This document shows positions 8,898 through 18,344 of a stretch of DNA of 64,000 bases, piece by piece. Position 1 is the first letter of the stretch. Each line of letters starts with the position of its first letter. This stretch comes from Chitinophagaceae bacterium (GTDB taxonomy: Bacteria > Bacteroidota > Bacteroidia > Chitinophagales > Chitinophagaceae). The DNA lies in the NCBI GenBank assembly GCA_013140985.1, contig JABFRU010000005.1, positions 56,709 to 120,708 of the forward strand, in the 5' to 3' direction. Made by a program: the position numbers and the translations under genes. The notes beneath the pieces were generated by a model. The model did no database searches, was not told where the DNA came from, and saw nothing but the letters and a program-made list of their open reading frames with translations.

Positions 8898-8998
8898 ACT
8901 ATTAAACAATGAACTAAGAACGGTTACAAAACAACTATCAATGCAAATTAACTCCGGGTATTTTTTGCCGAAGACCCGGCCCGGAAGAAGAATCTTTA

Positions 8999-10156
8999 TT
9001 ATTTATCATTGGCAATAAAACTTTCATACAGGCAGTCAATTGTTTTTCGTATCACTGTATTATAACCCTCCGAATAACCGGGATGACAACCATTGCTGAT
9101 AACCACAAAGCCAAATTTTTCCTCCGGCTGAAAGAACATGGCGCTGAATAAACCATAAGCCACACCCGTATGTCCTTTCATTGTCTTACCTCCGATCAGT
9201 TTGGTGCTTGTAGAAATAGCCATTCCGTATCCTTCTTTCTCAGAAATGATGGCCTGCATCAGGCGGGCACTTTTTTTTGAAATGATCCTTTTCCCTTTAT
9301 GGCGGCCCAGCTTCATGTGCATGATCATGTATTGTGCAAGATCGGTCGCCGAAATTTTCATTCCACCAGTGGGAGAGAAAATGGGGGTGCTGTAACCCAT
9401 CACATAATTAGCTATCTCTTCACGACGGGGAGCATAGGCCCCGGGAGAAGCTTTGAATTTTTTTAATGAATCATTATACTCATAAATAGTAGCAAAACGG
9501 GTGCTGTCAAGTCCGTCAACCCAGTAGCCGCCATAAAGACCCAGGGGGTGAAGAATGTTCTTTTGTACATACTTATCAAAACGTTCCCCTGATATTTTCT
9601 CGATGATGCTTCCCACCATATTATAATTCAGGTTGCAATATTGATAGCCGGTACCCGGTTCGTAATCATTATAACATTTTGTCCAGTCTTTATTTTTACC
9701 GGGGTTTATCGCATCCAATGTAAAATAACCCTGCCGGTCATTGATAGAGGAACGATGCGATAAAACCATCCTTAGGGTGATGACTGTTTCCGGGAATTTT
9801 GGATTTCTTACGGTGAAACCCATAAGGCCGCTCATATCATCATCAAGGGATAATTTCTTCTTTTCTACCAACTGCATGATGGACGTAGCCGAAAAAGATT
9901 TTGAGATGGAGGCGATGCGGAAAATATGTTCATCCGTCAGCAGCATATTTTTTTCTATGTCCTTCATCCCAAAAGAATGGGTGTAGATGATCTTGCCTTT
10001 CTTCACCACTGCCACCGATAATCCTGCAACCGGGTTTTGCTCCATGATAGCTTTAACACCTGCTTCGGCTTTATCTGCCTGTGCATAACCGGGCAATGAC
10101 AAGGAGAGTAATAAACAAACAATAATAACAAAAGAAAAGTTGGGTGACCTGGACAT
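8999..10156 (-). CDS. Serine hydrolase, beta-lactamase/class C PBP family
   Basis: 385 residues with a signal peptide (cleavage after LSLPGYAQ, about residue 26), so periplasmic. SISK at about residues 85-88 is the SxxK nucleophile motif; YCN at about 170 is the YxN motif; HTGVAYG near 340 replaces the KTG box. This trio defines the penicillin-recognising serine hydrolase fold that includes class C beta-lactamases, D-Ala-D-Ala carboxypeptidases and esterases. HTG in place of KTG is common in the esterase/peptidase branch, so I would not call it a resistance enzyme. It is flanked on both sides by DUF2784 5' relics. Confidence 0.88.
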   Translation of the reverse strand: MSRSPNFSFVIIVCLLLSLSLPGYAQADKAEAGVKAIMEQNPVAGLSVAVVKKGKIIYTHSFGMKDIEKNMLLTDEHIFRIASISKSFSATSIMQLVEKKKLSLDDDMSGLMGFTVRNPKFPETVITLRMVLSHRSSINDRQGYFTLDAINPGKNKDWTKCYNDYEPGTGYQYCNLNYNMVGSIIEKISGERFDKYVQKNILHPLGLYGGYWVDGLDSTRFATIYEYNDSLKKFKASPGAYAPRREEIANYVMGYSTPIFSPTGGMKISATDLAQYMIMHMKLGRHKGKRIISKKSARLMQAIISEKEGYGMAISTSTKLIGGKTMKGHTGVAYGLFSAMFFQPEEKFGFVVISNGCHPGYSEGYNTVIRKTIDCLYESFIANDK

Positions 10157-10241
10157 AGCGGGAGAATCAGGTGGTAAATAAACGGAAAACTATTTAAAAG
10201 CCGGTACAAAAACAATGGAGAAATTCAGCCATTATTAATTA

Positions 10242-10296
10242 GTGTAAAGGATGTATGAAATACAAAGAAGAAGATATTGAGGAAGGGGGGCCACAT
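10242..10296 (-). pseudogene. Truncated DUF2784 5' fragment, start still in frame
   Basis: The complement gives MWPPFLNIFFFVFHTSFTLI, then NNG and a stop. This is 16 of 18 residues identical to the start of the gene at 7563, so it is a second relic that keeps the reading frame. The rest of the family sequence is missing. The surrounding 10157-10640 interval has no other supported gene. Confidence 0.7.
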
Positions 10297-10640
10297 GAGG
10301 CTGAATGATGAGCGAAGTTAAGGTCATCAACAATGCAATGTCATACTGAGATACTCGAAGCATGATTCGGAGATTTGTTCTGGCGGTTATTAATTGCAGG
10401 TTGTAAATATCTTGACAATGACAAATTGTTTTTTCATTTAACATAATACAGAAAAAAGGGGGGGACCAAGTTGGGTGCAGCCAGGGAACTGATGGGTGGT
10501 GTGAGGTTAATCATCTTAATCGTATACCAATAGCGGGAAATTAATATTTCTAAACAACTTATAGTTATTTGTCATATAATACTTAACTTGTTTAAGCAGA
10601 ATCCCTCCTTTGCAAACTCCCATAGCCTTAAACCTTGTTT

Positions 10641-13600
10641 ATGAGAAAAGAATTTTTATTTATTCTGCTTTTATTGCTTTGTATAAAAAGCAATGCCCAG
10701 GTATCAACTCCCCGAGTTTCTATAATTACAAAAGACTGGCAGGAAGGAGGAATTTTTGCAGGCAAAGCTCCTGAACAGGAAATTCTTTCTGCAAGAACTG
10801 AGTTCAGCAAAAAATTTGACCGTGGTAATGGACTTGTTGATATTTATTTTGGTGGCCCTTTTCACTACACTGATAACAATGGTATTCTCCAGGATATTAA
10901 TCTTGATATAATTCCGCATTACCAATCTGCATCCAATTATATCAACTACCACAACCAATTCATCAGCCGCTTCGGTGAAATACCTAATAGTGGTGTGCAA
11001 ATGGAGTATAAAAACAAGATGATAGCATTTGGTTTAATGCCAAAGATTTCGGCCGGCAACTGGAACCCTGTTCCTTTTGTAACTACAAATACTATTGTAA
11101 AAAATAATACTATCCAATATCAAAATGTATATAACAATATTGATATTGGATACGAGGTAACAACAGAAGCTATTAAACACCAGATGATATTCCGGAACAA
11201 AGAAGTGTTTGCCGGCATTCCGCTAACACAGCAATATGTTAATGTTGAAGAACTCATTCATTTACCTGCAAATGCAATTTTATCAGATAACGAAGGCGTT
11301 ATTACCAGTAATAAGGTCATAAATGGAAATTTGTTTGTTAGTGTAAATGGTGAAATAATATTCACTATAAAGAAGTCGTATATATGGGATGCTGCATTCA
11401 ATGGCAATCCTGATGAGCAAAGTCAATCTCCTAATGAGCTGGATAATTTTAAAGCTGTACAAACTTCGATCGTCATTCTTTCAGAAAATGCAGTGCGTCT
11501 TATCGCTGCTGTTCCTGTTTCCTGGTTACAATCTTCCAGCAGAGTTTTCCCTGTTGTACTTGATCCTACTGTGAATGTTGGTAATGTGGGAAGTTTCAAT
11601 TCAAGTTACCGCTATCCTTTCAATACCTGCCGGCAACAACGGGTAAGCCAGATCTTATTCAGAAAATCAGATATCAATGCCGGAAGTATCAACACCACCG
11701 GTACGATTACTGATATTGCTTTTTATCAAAATACACCAGTGCCTATTGCTAATAATAATGTGCAGGTAAAAATGCAGGAAGTGTCGTGGAATGCAATGAC
11801 AACACCTACACTTACGTCGTCAGGTTTTACGAATGTGTTTGGCCCCACCACACAATCTTTTACTTCTACCAATCAATGGAAAACATTAACGCTAACAACA
11901 CCTTTCACTTTTTCCAACACTAACAATCTTCTTATTGAAGCGAGGTTCTCCAATTCAACATCTACTTCGGGTTGCAATTGTGACAATACCGGCCCCGGCG
12001 GTCATTGGGGATGGTATAATTCTCCTTATGCGGGACACCGCTGGGCTTATAGTACCGGTGCTGCTCCTCCACCGAGCGGTAACACCTGTAATTATAATAA
12101 CAGCCCGGAAGGAAACCCGGCTTATGGTTATTTTATTCCTGCAACAAGAATTACTATCAATACAACCGGTGGTTGTGTGCCCGTTAGTTTTACTACACAT
12201 CCTTCTTCACAAACAGTAGTAGCACCGGCGCAGGCACAGTTTACTGTTGCGGTATCAGGTACTTCGCCAACGTATCAATGGGAGATAAGTACTAATGGCG
12301 GAGCAAGCTGGAGTAATGTGCCAGTCGGCGCTCCTTATTCTGGCATAACTACCAATCAGCTTACTATCAATCCTACTTCTAATCCTTTATCTAATAACCG
12401 GTACAGATGCCGGGTAACGAATAGCTGTACTCCTTCTCCTGTTACCAGCAATACAGCGGTATTAACTATTAATGCGGCAGGATGTGGTACGGTAGTAACG
12501 CCTGCATCTTCACCATCTATACCGGCAGCAGGCGGAACAGGATCATTCAATATTAATGTCACGCCGAATACCTGTTCATGGTCAGCATCAGAAACGCTGA
12601 CATGGGTTACTATTACTTCACCATTAAGTGGTACAGGTGACGGGACACTGAGTTATACTGTTGCTGCCAATACTGGCGGACCAAGAAGCGGGACGATCAC
12701 AGTAAATGGTCAAAGCCATACGATCAATCAACTGGGTGCTGCTGCGCCAACGACGTACACAATTTCGGGAAGAGTAATAGAGAATGGCAGTGTCGGAATT
12801 CCGAATGCTGTTATTTCAACAACACCAGCACAGGGAACAACGTTAACAGATGCACAGGGATATTATACACTCAATGTACCGCTGGCTTATACCGGAACAG
12901 TACGAGCTACATTAGCTCCTTATATATTTACTCCTATAACTCATCCTGTAAGTTCTTCCAATTTCAGCAATAAAGACTTTGATGCGATGGGTGTATCTAT
13001 TAATATACAGCCGAGCAGTTTTATTTATCCCTGGCAAAGAGAAGGAGATGATATTGTGGCGACGATCAATGTAAGCATGGGCACCACTACAACAAACTGG
13101 CGTTTAAAAGCTGATGTATATGATGTAAATAACGTTTTAACCAGTGTACTATTTCCACCCATCACTGCATTGACTTATACGATCAATACAGCGCTTACAA
13201 ATCCGGTTGCAAATCAGACATTCAAGAATTTATGTAAAAATGGAAGCCGGGTTGAATATATAGCTATATACATTCCGAATCCGAGTATTACTGATACGAT
13301 CAGATCAACGAAGATCATAGAAAAGAAATGGGCGACTCAAAACACAGTACTATTCAACGTAAATGGTCAAGAGTTAAAGATCCCCATGAAGTATGTTTCC
13401 GGAGCAACAAAATTTGAAGTGGGTATACAGCGTGTATCAAGCCGTTCATCATATGCTGAATCATTACGTCCAACATCTCCACAAGGTTGTTTATTCGGGC
13501 TTTCGTTCTGCAATTCATATACTGGCTCTGATGGTTATCTCCACATACCTGTGGGCGGTAGTAATAATTTAGATAAGGTTCCGGCTGGTGAATTTCAATA

Positions 13601-16499
13601 CACAGTTGGGTACTTCAATAATTCGAATAATGTAGTCAGCCAGGAAGTGGGTTATTTTGACTTAACAAAAATTGGCAACTTATATAACTCCAGGAATTCA
13701 GCGCCCAATAAAAATAAAATATCAGTAATGGTTGGCGGGAATATAGACATGGAGGTATCTATTGATCTGCTTCTTAATAAATTTCCCACTACACAATATA
13801 GTCCACAAGACAAACCATTGTTGGGTTGGTCAATCGCAAGAGATATTTGTTTAGGATATGGAAGAAATACCTGGTATATAGCAACCGGTAATTTAAATCC
13901 ACTTCAAAAAAATGCTTATAATATTGGAATTGCATTGGAAGAAATAAGAAGATTATGCATATTATCAGGAGCAAGCGTCCCGGACATCTCGGTAATAGCA
14001 CATAGCAAAGGTGGTTTAGAAATGAGAATGATGATGGATGGAAAAGGAGCTCCAAATAGTAGTATACCAAATTTTACTCTATCCCCCACTAACCCTTTTT
14101 CGAATGTCTCAGTAAGCAACTCCTTAAAGTCTGTGATTTTTATTGGCACCCCGCATCGTGGTGTAGATCCTGGGTATGAAGAAAGCCCGGTTGCTCCCTT
14201 ATCTTTTATCAGTAATCAAATAAACGCAACTCCTATCAGAAATTATTTTGCGGGGGGAACATCGGTCCCTAATAATATAAGAATAGGTAATGTTGCTGCT
14301 TATAGAAAATGTAATCTTGGTGATGGCTCTGTAGATCTGCCATCTAGCGATAATTTTCTTCTAAACGGGGCTTCTTATATCAGGAAATTTTATGTGAAGA
14401 GTATTCCAATGCAACTAGAGTCAGGAAATGCCTCTGAAATATTTTCACAATTTTGCGATCTTGGTGGTTGTGCTGCTTTTGCAGCTTTTATTGTCGCACC
14501 TCCGCCTTTTACAGCTTTAGCACTTTTAGCTCTTCCTTGTCAAGCAGCTTGTTTAGGAAATACATTTTATCAAGCATACGTATCAACTATTTTATCTTCT
14601 TCAACCTGGAACAGAAAATTTCATCATTGCTATTTAACCTCTTCGCATGTTCTCAATGATCCACAAATAACTTGCCTTGCGGATCCTGTTAGTTCAGCTT
14701 ATGGCATTCTTGGTAAGATCATTTCTGTAATAGATAATAATCCGGTTAGTAATTGCGTAAGCCCTCTAACCGTAAATTGCCCGCCTTCATGGCTACAACT
14801 ATATAAATCAGTGCTACGAAATGCAACTGTCGAAAGGAAAAATGGCAATACTTATGAATTCATTGGCTATACAGATCAGAATGGTATCCTGCAAATTCCA
14901 TTCGATGACTTATTATCACCAGGAGATTCTTTAAAACTACATAGCCCGGGAGTGGATACAATACGTATCGTTGTAGATCCATTTATTTTACAAAGTGGCA
15001 AATTAAAAATGCCTTTCTTTAAATCACAAATATCTTCTCAAAAAATTCAAAATCCGCAGATCAAACTGGTTAATCAAACATCAATCGTAAGTAATCCAAC
15101 AGTTGCTATTGAGGTTAGCTGTGATAATGCGATTAGCTATAATATTCTTACAAATCTTGATACAGCTTTTCGCCCCCTCCTTTTAACCAATAATATCGCA
15201 AATATTCCGCTTGATTCAGGAAGTAATTCTATTATGATAATGTTCAATGGCCCAATTGATACCGTTATGCTTTCAAAAGAAGTGTTCTATTTTCCAAACC
15301 AACACCTTAATGACTTTTCTTACAATGTTACCTTCTTGGGAAATACTAATACTTTAGGTGCCCGGATATACTCTCAAAACTACAATGATCCATTTATTAA
15401 GGAGATTCAGTCAACCAATGAATCGGTAGCTCTGTTAAATCAGAATAATTCACTAACAATTATACGGCATGGTTATAAAGATGCCAATATTAGTGTAAGC
15501 TCATCTTCGACAATCGATCTTACTAATGTACTAATCCCTTACTCTTATTCCTCCCTCACCGACAGTACCATCTTTAATTTCAATAACCGGCCCAACCCGC
15601 AATACTGGAAAACGATCACGGTAAAAAATCTTTCGACATTCAGCAATGTTCAGCTTATTGCCAAACAATATGATGATCCGTTTGCCGGTATGTCACTAAA
15701 ACCACAGACAAGAAAATTTGCATTCAAACGGGTTGGATCCAATGCCGTTTATTATAAAACAGCTATTGCACTTGACCAGATCAATACTCCGGATAAAGAC
15801 AGTGTCTATTTGCTTTCTGTCAAAGGTGATCGTTATATCAAGTACCTGCCGAATGTAACCGGCGTAACAGAATATGATCCGGAAGTACAAAAAGTGGAAT
15901 TTGATAAACTGGATTTTACCAGCAACAATACTCATGAAATTGTATTGATGCAAAAGCAGCGGCCAACGATGAAACCGATGGATACGATCTGGCATTCAGG
16001 ACAAACACTGGTATTCCCTATTAGCATGTTTGTACAAGACCCCGACAGTATCAAAAATGATATTACAGCTTCATCTGCTGATGTGAAAGTGGTAGTGAAC
16101 GGCAATCTTGTGTATGTAACGGCACCGGTAAACTTTTCCGGCACTACAACCTTTACATTAACCGGTACGCATGACTGGCTCGATGAAACAAGGGTCTATA
16201 CGATGAAGGTGATACCACCGGAAGTATTCATACCAACCGCCTTTACTCCGAACAATGACGGGTTGAATGATATTCTGAGACCGACCTTTATGGGCAAGCT
16301 GCTGTATTGCCATTTCAGCATCTATAACCGTGGCGGACAGAAAGTGTTTGACACAAAAGATTGCCTGGCAGGATGGAACGGGAAGATACAGGGAGTGGGA
16401 CAAGGTACCGGAAGCTTTGTGTATTATCTCACTTATCGGTTTGAGGGTGTGATCGAAAAAGAAAAGAGTGTGAAAGGAGTGTTTACATTGATCAGATAA
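10641..16499 (+). CDS. Giant secreted multidomain protein with lipase-like segment and T9SS type B sorting domain
   Basis: 1952 residues from the ATG at 10641; a TTG two codons upstream is less likely. Signal peptide: MRKEFLFILLLLLCIKSNAQ. Order as read: an N-terminal beta-rich region (about 30-300) of a kind found in large secreted proteins; an Ig-like domain (about 513-610); a BACON-like domain (about 612-705); a carboxypeptidase-regulatory-like domain starting TYTISGRV (about 708-785); an alpha/beta-hydrolase-like segment with AHSKGG near 1120 and GTPHRG near 1168, which resemble a lipase nucleophile elbow and a following strand; a beta-rich region; and the gliding-associated type B sorting domain (PTAFTPNNDGLNDI, last 90 residues). 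Probably exported by T9SS to the surface. The catalytic role is inference. Confidence 0.9.
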   Translation: MRKEFLFILLLLLCIKSNAQVSTPRVSIITKDWQEGGIFAGKAPEQEILSARTEFSKKFDRGNGLVDIYFGGPFHYTDNNGILQDINLDIIPHYQSASNYINYHNQFISRFGEIPNSGVQMEYKNKMIAFGLMPKISAGNWNPVPFVTTNTIVKNNTIQYQNVYNNIDIGYEVTTEAIKHQMIFRNKEVFAGIPLTQQYVNVEELIHLPANAILSDNEGVITSNKVINGNLFVSVNGEIIFTIKKSYIWDAAFNGNPDEQSQSPNELDNFKAVQTSIVILSENAVRLIAAVPVSWLQSSSRVFPVVLDPTVNVGNVGSFNSSYRYPFNTCRQQRVSQILFRKSDINAGSINTTGTITDIAFYQNTPVPIANNNVQVKMQEVSWNAMTTPTLTSSGFTNVFGPTTQSFTSTNQWKTLTLTTPFTFSNTNNLLIEARFSNSTSTSGCNCDNTGPGGHWGWYNSPYAGHRWAYSTGAAPPPSGNTCNYNNSPEGNPAYGYFIPATRITINTTGGCVPVSFTTHPSSQTVVAPAQAQFTVAVSGTSPTYQWEISTNGGASWSNVPVGAPYSGITTNQLTINPTSNPLSNNRYRCRVTNSCTPSPVTSNTAVLTINAAGCGTVVTPASSPSIPAAGGTGSFNINVTPNTCSWSASETLTWVTITSPLSGTGDGTLSYTVAANTGGPRSGTITVNGQSHTINQLGAAAPTTYTISGRVIENGSVGIPNAVISTTPAQGTTLTDAQGYYTLNVPLAYTGTVRATLAPYIFTPITHPVSSSNFSNKDFDAMGVSINIQPSSFIYPWQREGDDIVATINVSMGTTTTNWRLKADVYDVNNVLTSVLFPPITALTYTINTALTNPVANQTFKNLCKNGSRVEYIAIYIPNPSITDTIRSTKIIEKKWATQNTVLFNVNGQELKIPMKYVSGATKFEVGIQRVSSRSSYAESLRPTSPQGCLFGLSFCNSYTGSDGYLHIPVGGSNNLDKVPAGEFQYTVGYFNNSNNVVSQEVGYFDLTKIGNLYNSRNSAPNKNKISVMVGGNIDMEVSIDLLLNKFPTTQYSPQDKPLLGWSIARDICLGYGRNTWYIATGNLNPLQKNAYNIGIALEEIRRLCILSGASVPDISVIAHSKGGLEMRMMMDGKGAPNSSIPNFTLSPTNPFSNVSVSNSLKSVIFIGTPHRGVDPGYEESPVAPLSFISNQINATPIRNYFAGGTSVPNNIRIGNVAAYRKCNLGDGSVDLPSSDNFLLNGASYIRKFYVKSIPMQLESGNASEIFSQFCDLGGCAAFAAFIVAPPPFTALALLALPCQAACLGNTFYQAYVSTILSSSTWNRKFHHCYLTSSHVLNDPQITCLADPVSSAYGILGKIISVIDNNPVSNCVSPLTVNCPPSWLQLYKSVLRNATVERKNGNTYEFIGYTDQNGILQIPFDDLLSPGDSLKLHSPGVDTIRIVVDPFILQSGKLKMPFFKSQISSQKIQNPQIKLVNQTSIVSNPTVAIEVSCDNAISYNILTNLDTAFRPLLLTNNIANIPLDSGSNSIMIMFNGPIDTVMLSKEVFYFPNQHLNDFSYNVTFLGNTNTLGARIYSQNYNDPFIKEIQSTNESVALLNQNNSLTIIRHGYKDANISVSSSSTIDLTNVLIPYSYSSLTDSTIFNFNNRPNPQYWKTITVKNLSTFSNVQLIAKQYDDPFAGMSLKPQTRKFAFKRVGSNAVYYKTAIALDQINTPDKDSVYLLSVKGDRYIKYLPNVTGVTEYDPEVQKVEFDKLDFTSNNTHEIVLMQKQRPTMKPMDTIWHSGQTLVFPISMFVQDPDSIKNDITASSADVKVVVNGNLVYVTAPVNFSGTTTFTLTGTHDWLDETRVYTMKVIPPEVFIPTAFTPNNDGLNDILRPTFMGKLLYCHFSIYNRGGQKVFDTKDCLAGWNGKIQGVGQGTGSFVYYLTYRFEGVIEKEKSVKGVFTLIR

Positions 16500-16575
16500 A
16501 AAACACTTCGCCATATTATATCTGTCACCAGGTCAAACCACATAAATACTATTTCATTTTTTAATCGCATTTTTT

Positions 16576-18012
16576 ATGAGCGATGAACAGATAGTCCAGC
16601 CAGAAGAAGATGCTAGTGATATTAATGGAAAAGACCGTAACTCGTTTGAGGTTGCCAAATCCTTTTTGGTACAGTTTTCCCAAAACACAAACCACAACCA
16701 ATCCCTGTTTATTCAATTCCTGGCTTCTGTTATTATTGTTCTTATCGGTTATGCGTTTGTTTATTCAAATACATCGGGGCATTCAAGTTACCGGCATTCC
16801 AATACTACTGTTATTTCTTATCCCGACTCATTGCGTATACTTCCGCCCATCGAAGCCAGACCTTTTGAAAGCATCAAAAATGAAAATGGCGATATTCTGA
16901 CTTATGGTTTAATCCACCTTGTCATTATTTATTTATTTGCCCAAATGGTTCTTATCATACTCGGCATCTTGAACCTGCATATTGGGTATTCCTTCCGAAG
17001 GGACCAGGTATCTGTGAACAAGATCAGGGCAGATTATTTAGGTGATGAAAAACACAAAAAGTATTTCTACCACTATAGCGGTCTAAACAAAAAGATATAC
17101 AATTACCTTCCTAATTTCAACAGCATATTGTTTGGCGGGATCTTTATTATACAAATACTTCTCTACATATCAATTTTTGTTTTTTTTGACAGTTTTGATC
17201 CTGGTAAAGTTTTTATCTCTTACCTGGTTGTAGCGGACATCAGTTACTACCAGGCCAAAATAGCCCTTGGGTTCCCATTTATTCTTTCCACTTTTTGTTA
17301 TGTGGTCTATTTCATAAAATACAATAAGAAAGTTAATAATCTTGAGTTTTACCGGAACCTGTCTATAGTAAAGGTTACTCATAAACAAACTTTATATGCA
17401 ATTGGAATTGCCAGCACCGCCATCGCCGGCCTGTTAGTGGCATTATGGTATAACATCCGGCTTGCAGGGTTGTTATCAGCATCTGTATTAATTTTCGGAA
17501 ATGCTATTGCTTGCTTTTTTAGCTCTTATTTACAAATCAAGGCAGAAAGGCGAAAAGCAAAGGGCATACTGAAGGAGAATTCAAGCTCGGTTTTTAAATT
17601 GGTAATACATGGGGGCATTTTTCTTATAGCAAGTGCTTTGATATTTTTTTCTTTTTTTATCCCTTACGAAAAAGATCCGGCTTTGTTGGTACACTACCGG
17701 GTAACAATTTTTCTGCTATTGACATTTATATTAGTAATGACGGCGATTTCATACATGGTAAAAAGGGAGTATATCTATAAAGACCTTGATTATAAATTAA
17801 AGACTCTCATAAAAAAGCAACTGGAGATCGGGGGTTATATGCTTACATTCCTGCTTGTAAGCTGTGTTTTGGTGCATTATTTTGGAAGCTGGTGGATAGA
17901 TAAATACCTGGTCAGGATTGTGATAGGCTCCTTAGGGTTTATTTGGGGAATCAGGAGGATCGCAACTGCAATGGATATGGCAATGAACAGAAAGGAGATA
18001 GAGCATGTTTGA
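16576..18012 (+). CDS. Polytopic membrane protein, unknown function
   Basis: 478 residues. An N-terminal acidic cytoplasmic stretch of about 45 residues precedes some ten hydrophobic segments, beginning FIQFLASVIIVLIGYAFVY. A Lys-rich loop around KGILKENSSS and YKDLDYKLKTLIKKQLE separates the later spans. I recognise no transporter signature or catalytic motif. It begins 76 bases after the giant protein and ends before a 332-base gap that precedes the convergent defence operon. It could be linked to either neighbour or to neither. Confidence 0.7.
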   Translation: MSDEQIVQPEEDASDINGKDRNSFEVAKSFLVQFSQNTNHNQSLFIQFLASVIIVLIGYAFVYSNTSGHSSYRHSNTTVISYPDSLRILPPIEARPFESIKNENGDILTYGLIHLVIIYLFAQMVLIILGILNLHIGYSFRRDQVSVNKIRADYLGDEKHKKYFYHYSGLNKKIYNYLPNFNSILFGGIFIIQILLYISIFVFFDSFDPGKVFISYLVVADISYYQAKIALGFPFILSTFCYVVYFIKYNKKVNNLEFYRNLSIVKVTHKQTLYAIGIASTAIAGLLVALWYNIRLAGLLSASVLIFGNAIACFFSSYLQIKAERRKAKGILKENSSSVFKLVIHGGIFLIASALIFFSFFIPYEKDPALLVHYRVTIFLLLTFILVMTAISYMVKREYIYKDLDYKLKTLIKKQLEIGGYMLTFLLVSCVLVHYFGSWWIDKYLVRIVIGSLGFIWGIRRIATAMDMAMNRKEIEHV

Positions 18013-18075
18013 TCCATTTTGTTTGTATAGAACATATTATAGTCCTTAATACTTATCCTTCTTTTAGTGAGAGAG

Positions 18076-18092
18076 AAACATCGCCGATGTTT
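18076..18092. other. 17-bp perfect palindrome in the 18.0-18.3 kb gap
   Basis: AAACATCG-C-CGATGTTT has 8-base arms around one central base. It may be an operator or a weak terminator stem (no T-tract follows). A second pair, CACAGCC (18240-18246) and GGCTGTG (18273-18279), lies in the same gap. No gene is visible between 18013 and 18344. Confidence 0.5.
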
Positions 18093-18344
18093 AGATTTGA
18101 ATTCGTAGTTACTCATAGATATTCACTACTGCTATCTTTCTTTTTTGCTACTTTTTTCTTTGTTAATGACTCATTTTTTTGTAAATAATGGCAATTACCA
18201 TGGTGTACAGGAGTGAAAATAAAAAATAACGCCGGGTGCCACAGCCCTGACTTATAAAAGCATCTGACATCCGGCTGTGAAGTAAGGTAATTCATGGGAA
18301 CCTTGTAGGGAACAGCCTGGAAGGTCATAGGACGACGTTAAAGA

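Noticed and set aside
8999..10156. Serine hydrolase as an antibiotic-resistance beta-lactamase
   Set aside because: SxxK and YxN motifs are present, but HTG replaces KTG and the context shows no AmpR-type regulator; the broader serine hydrolase call is safer.
10235..10444. 69-residue minus-strand open frame in the 10.2-10.6 kb gap
   Set aside because: It runs partly through the DUF2784 relic in another frame and shows no protein-like pattern.
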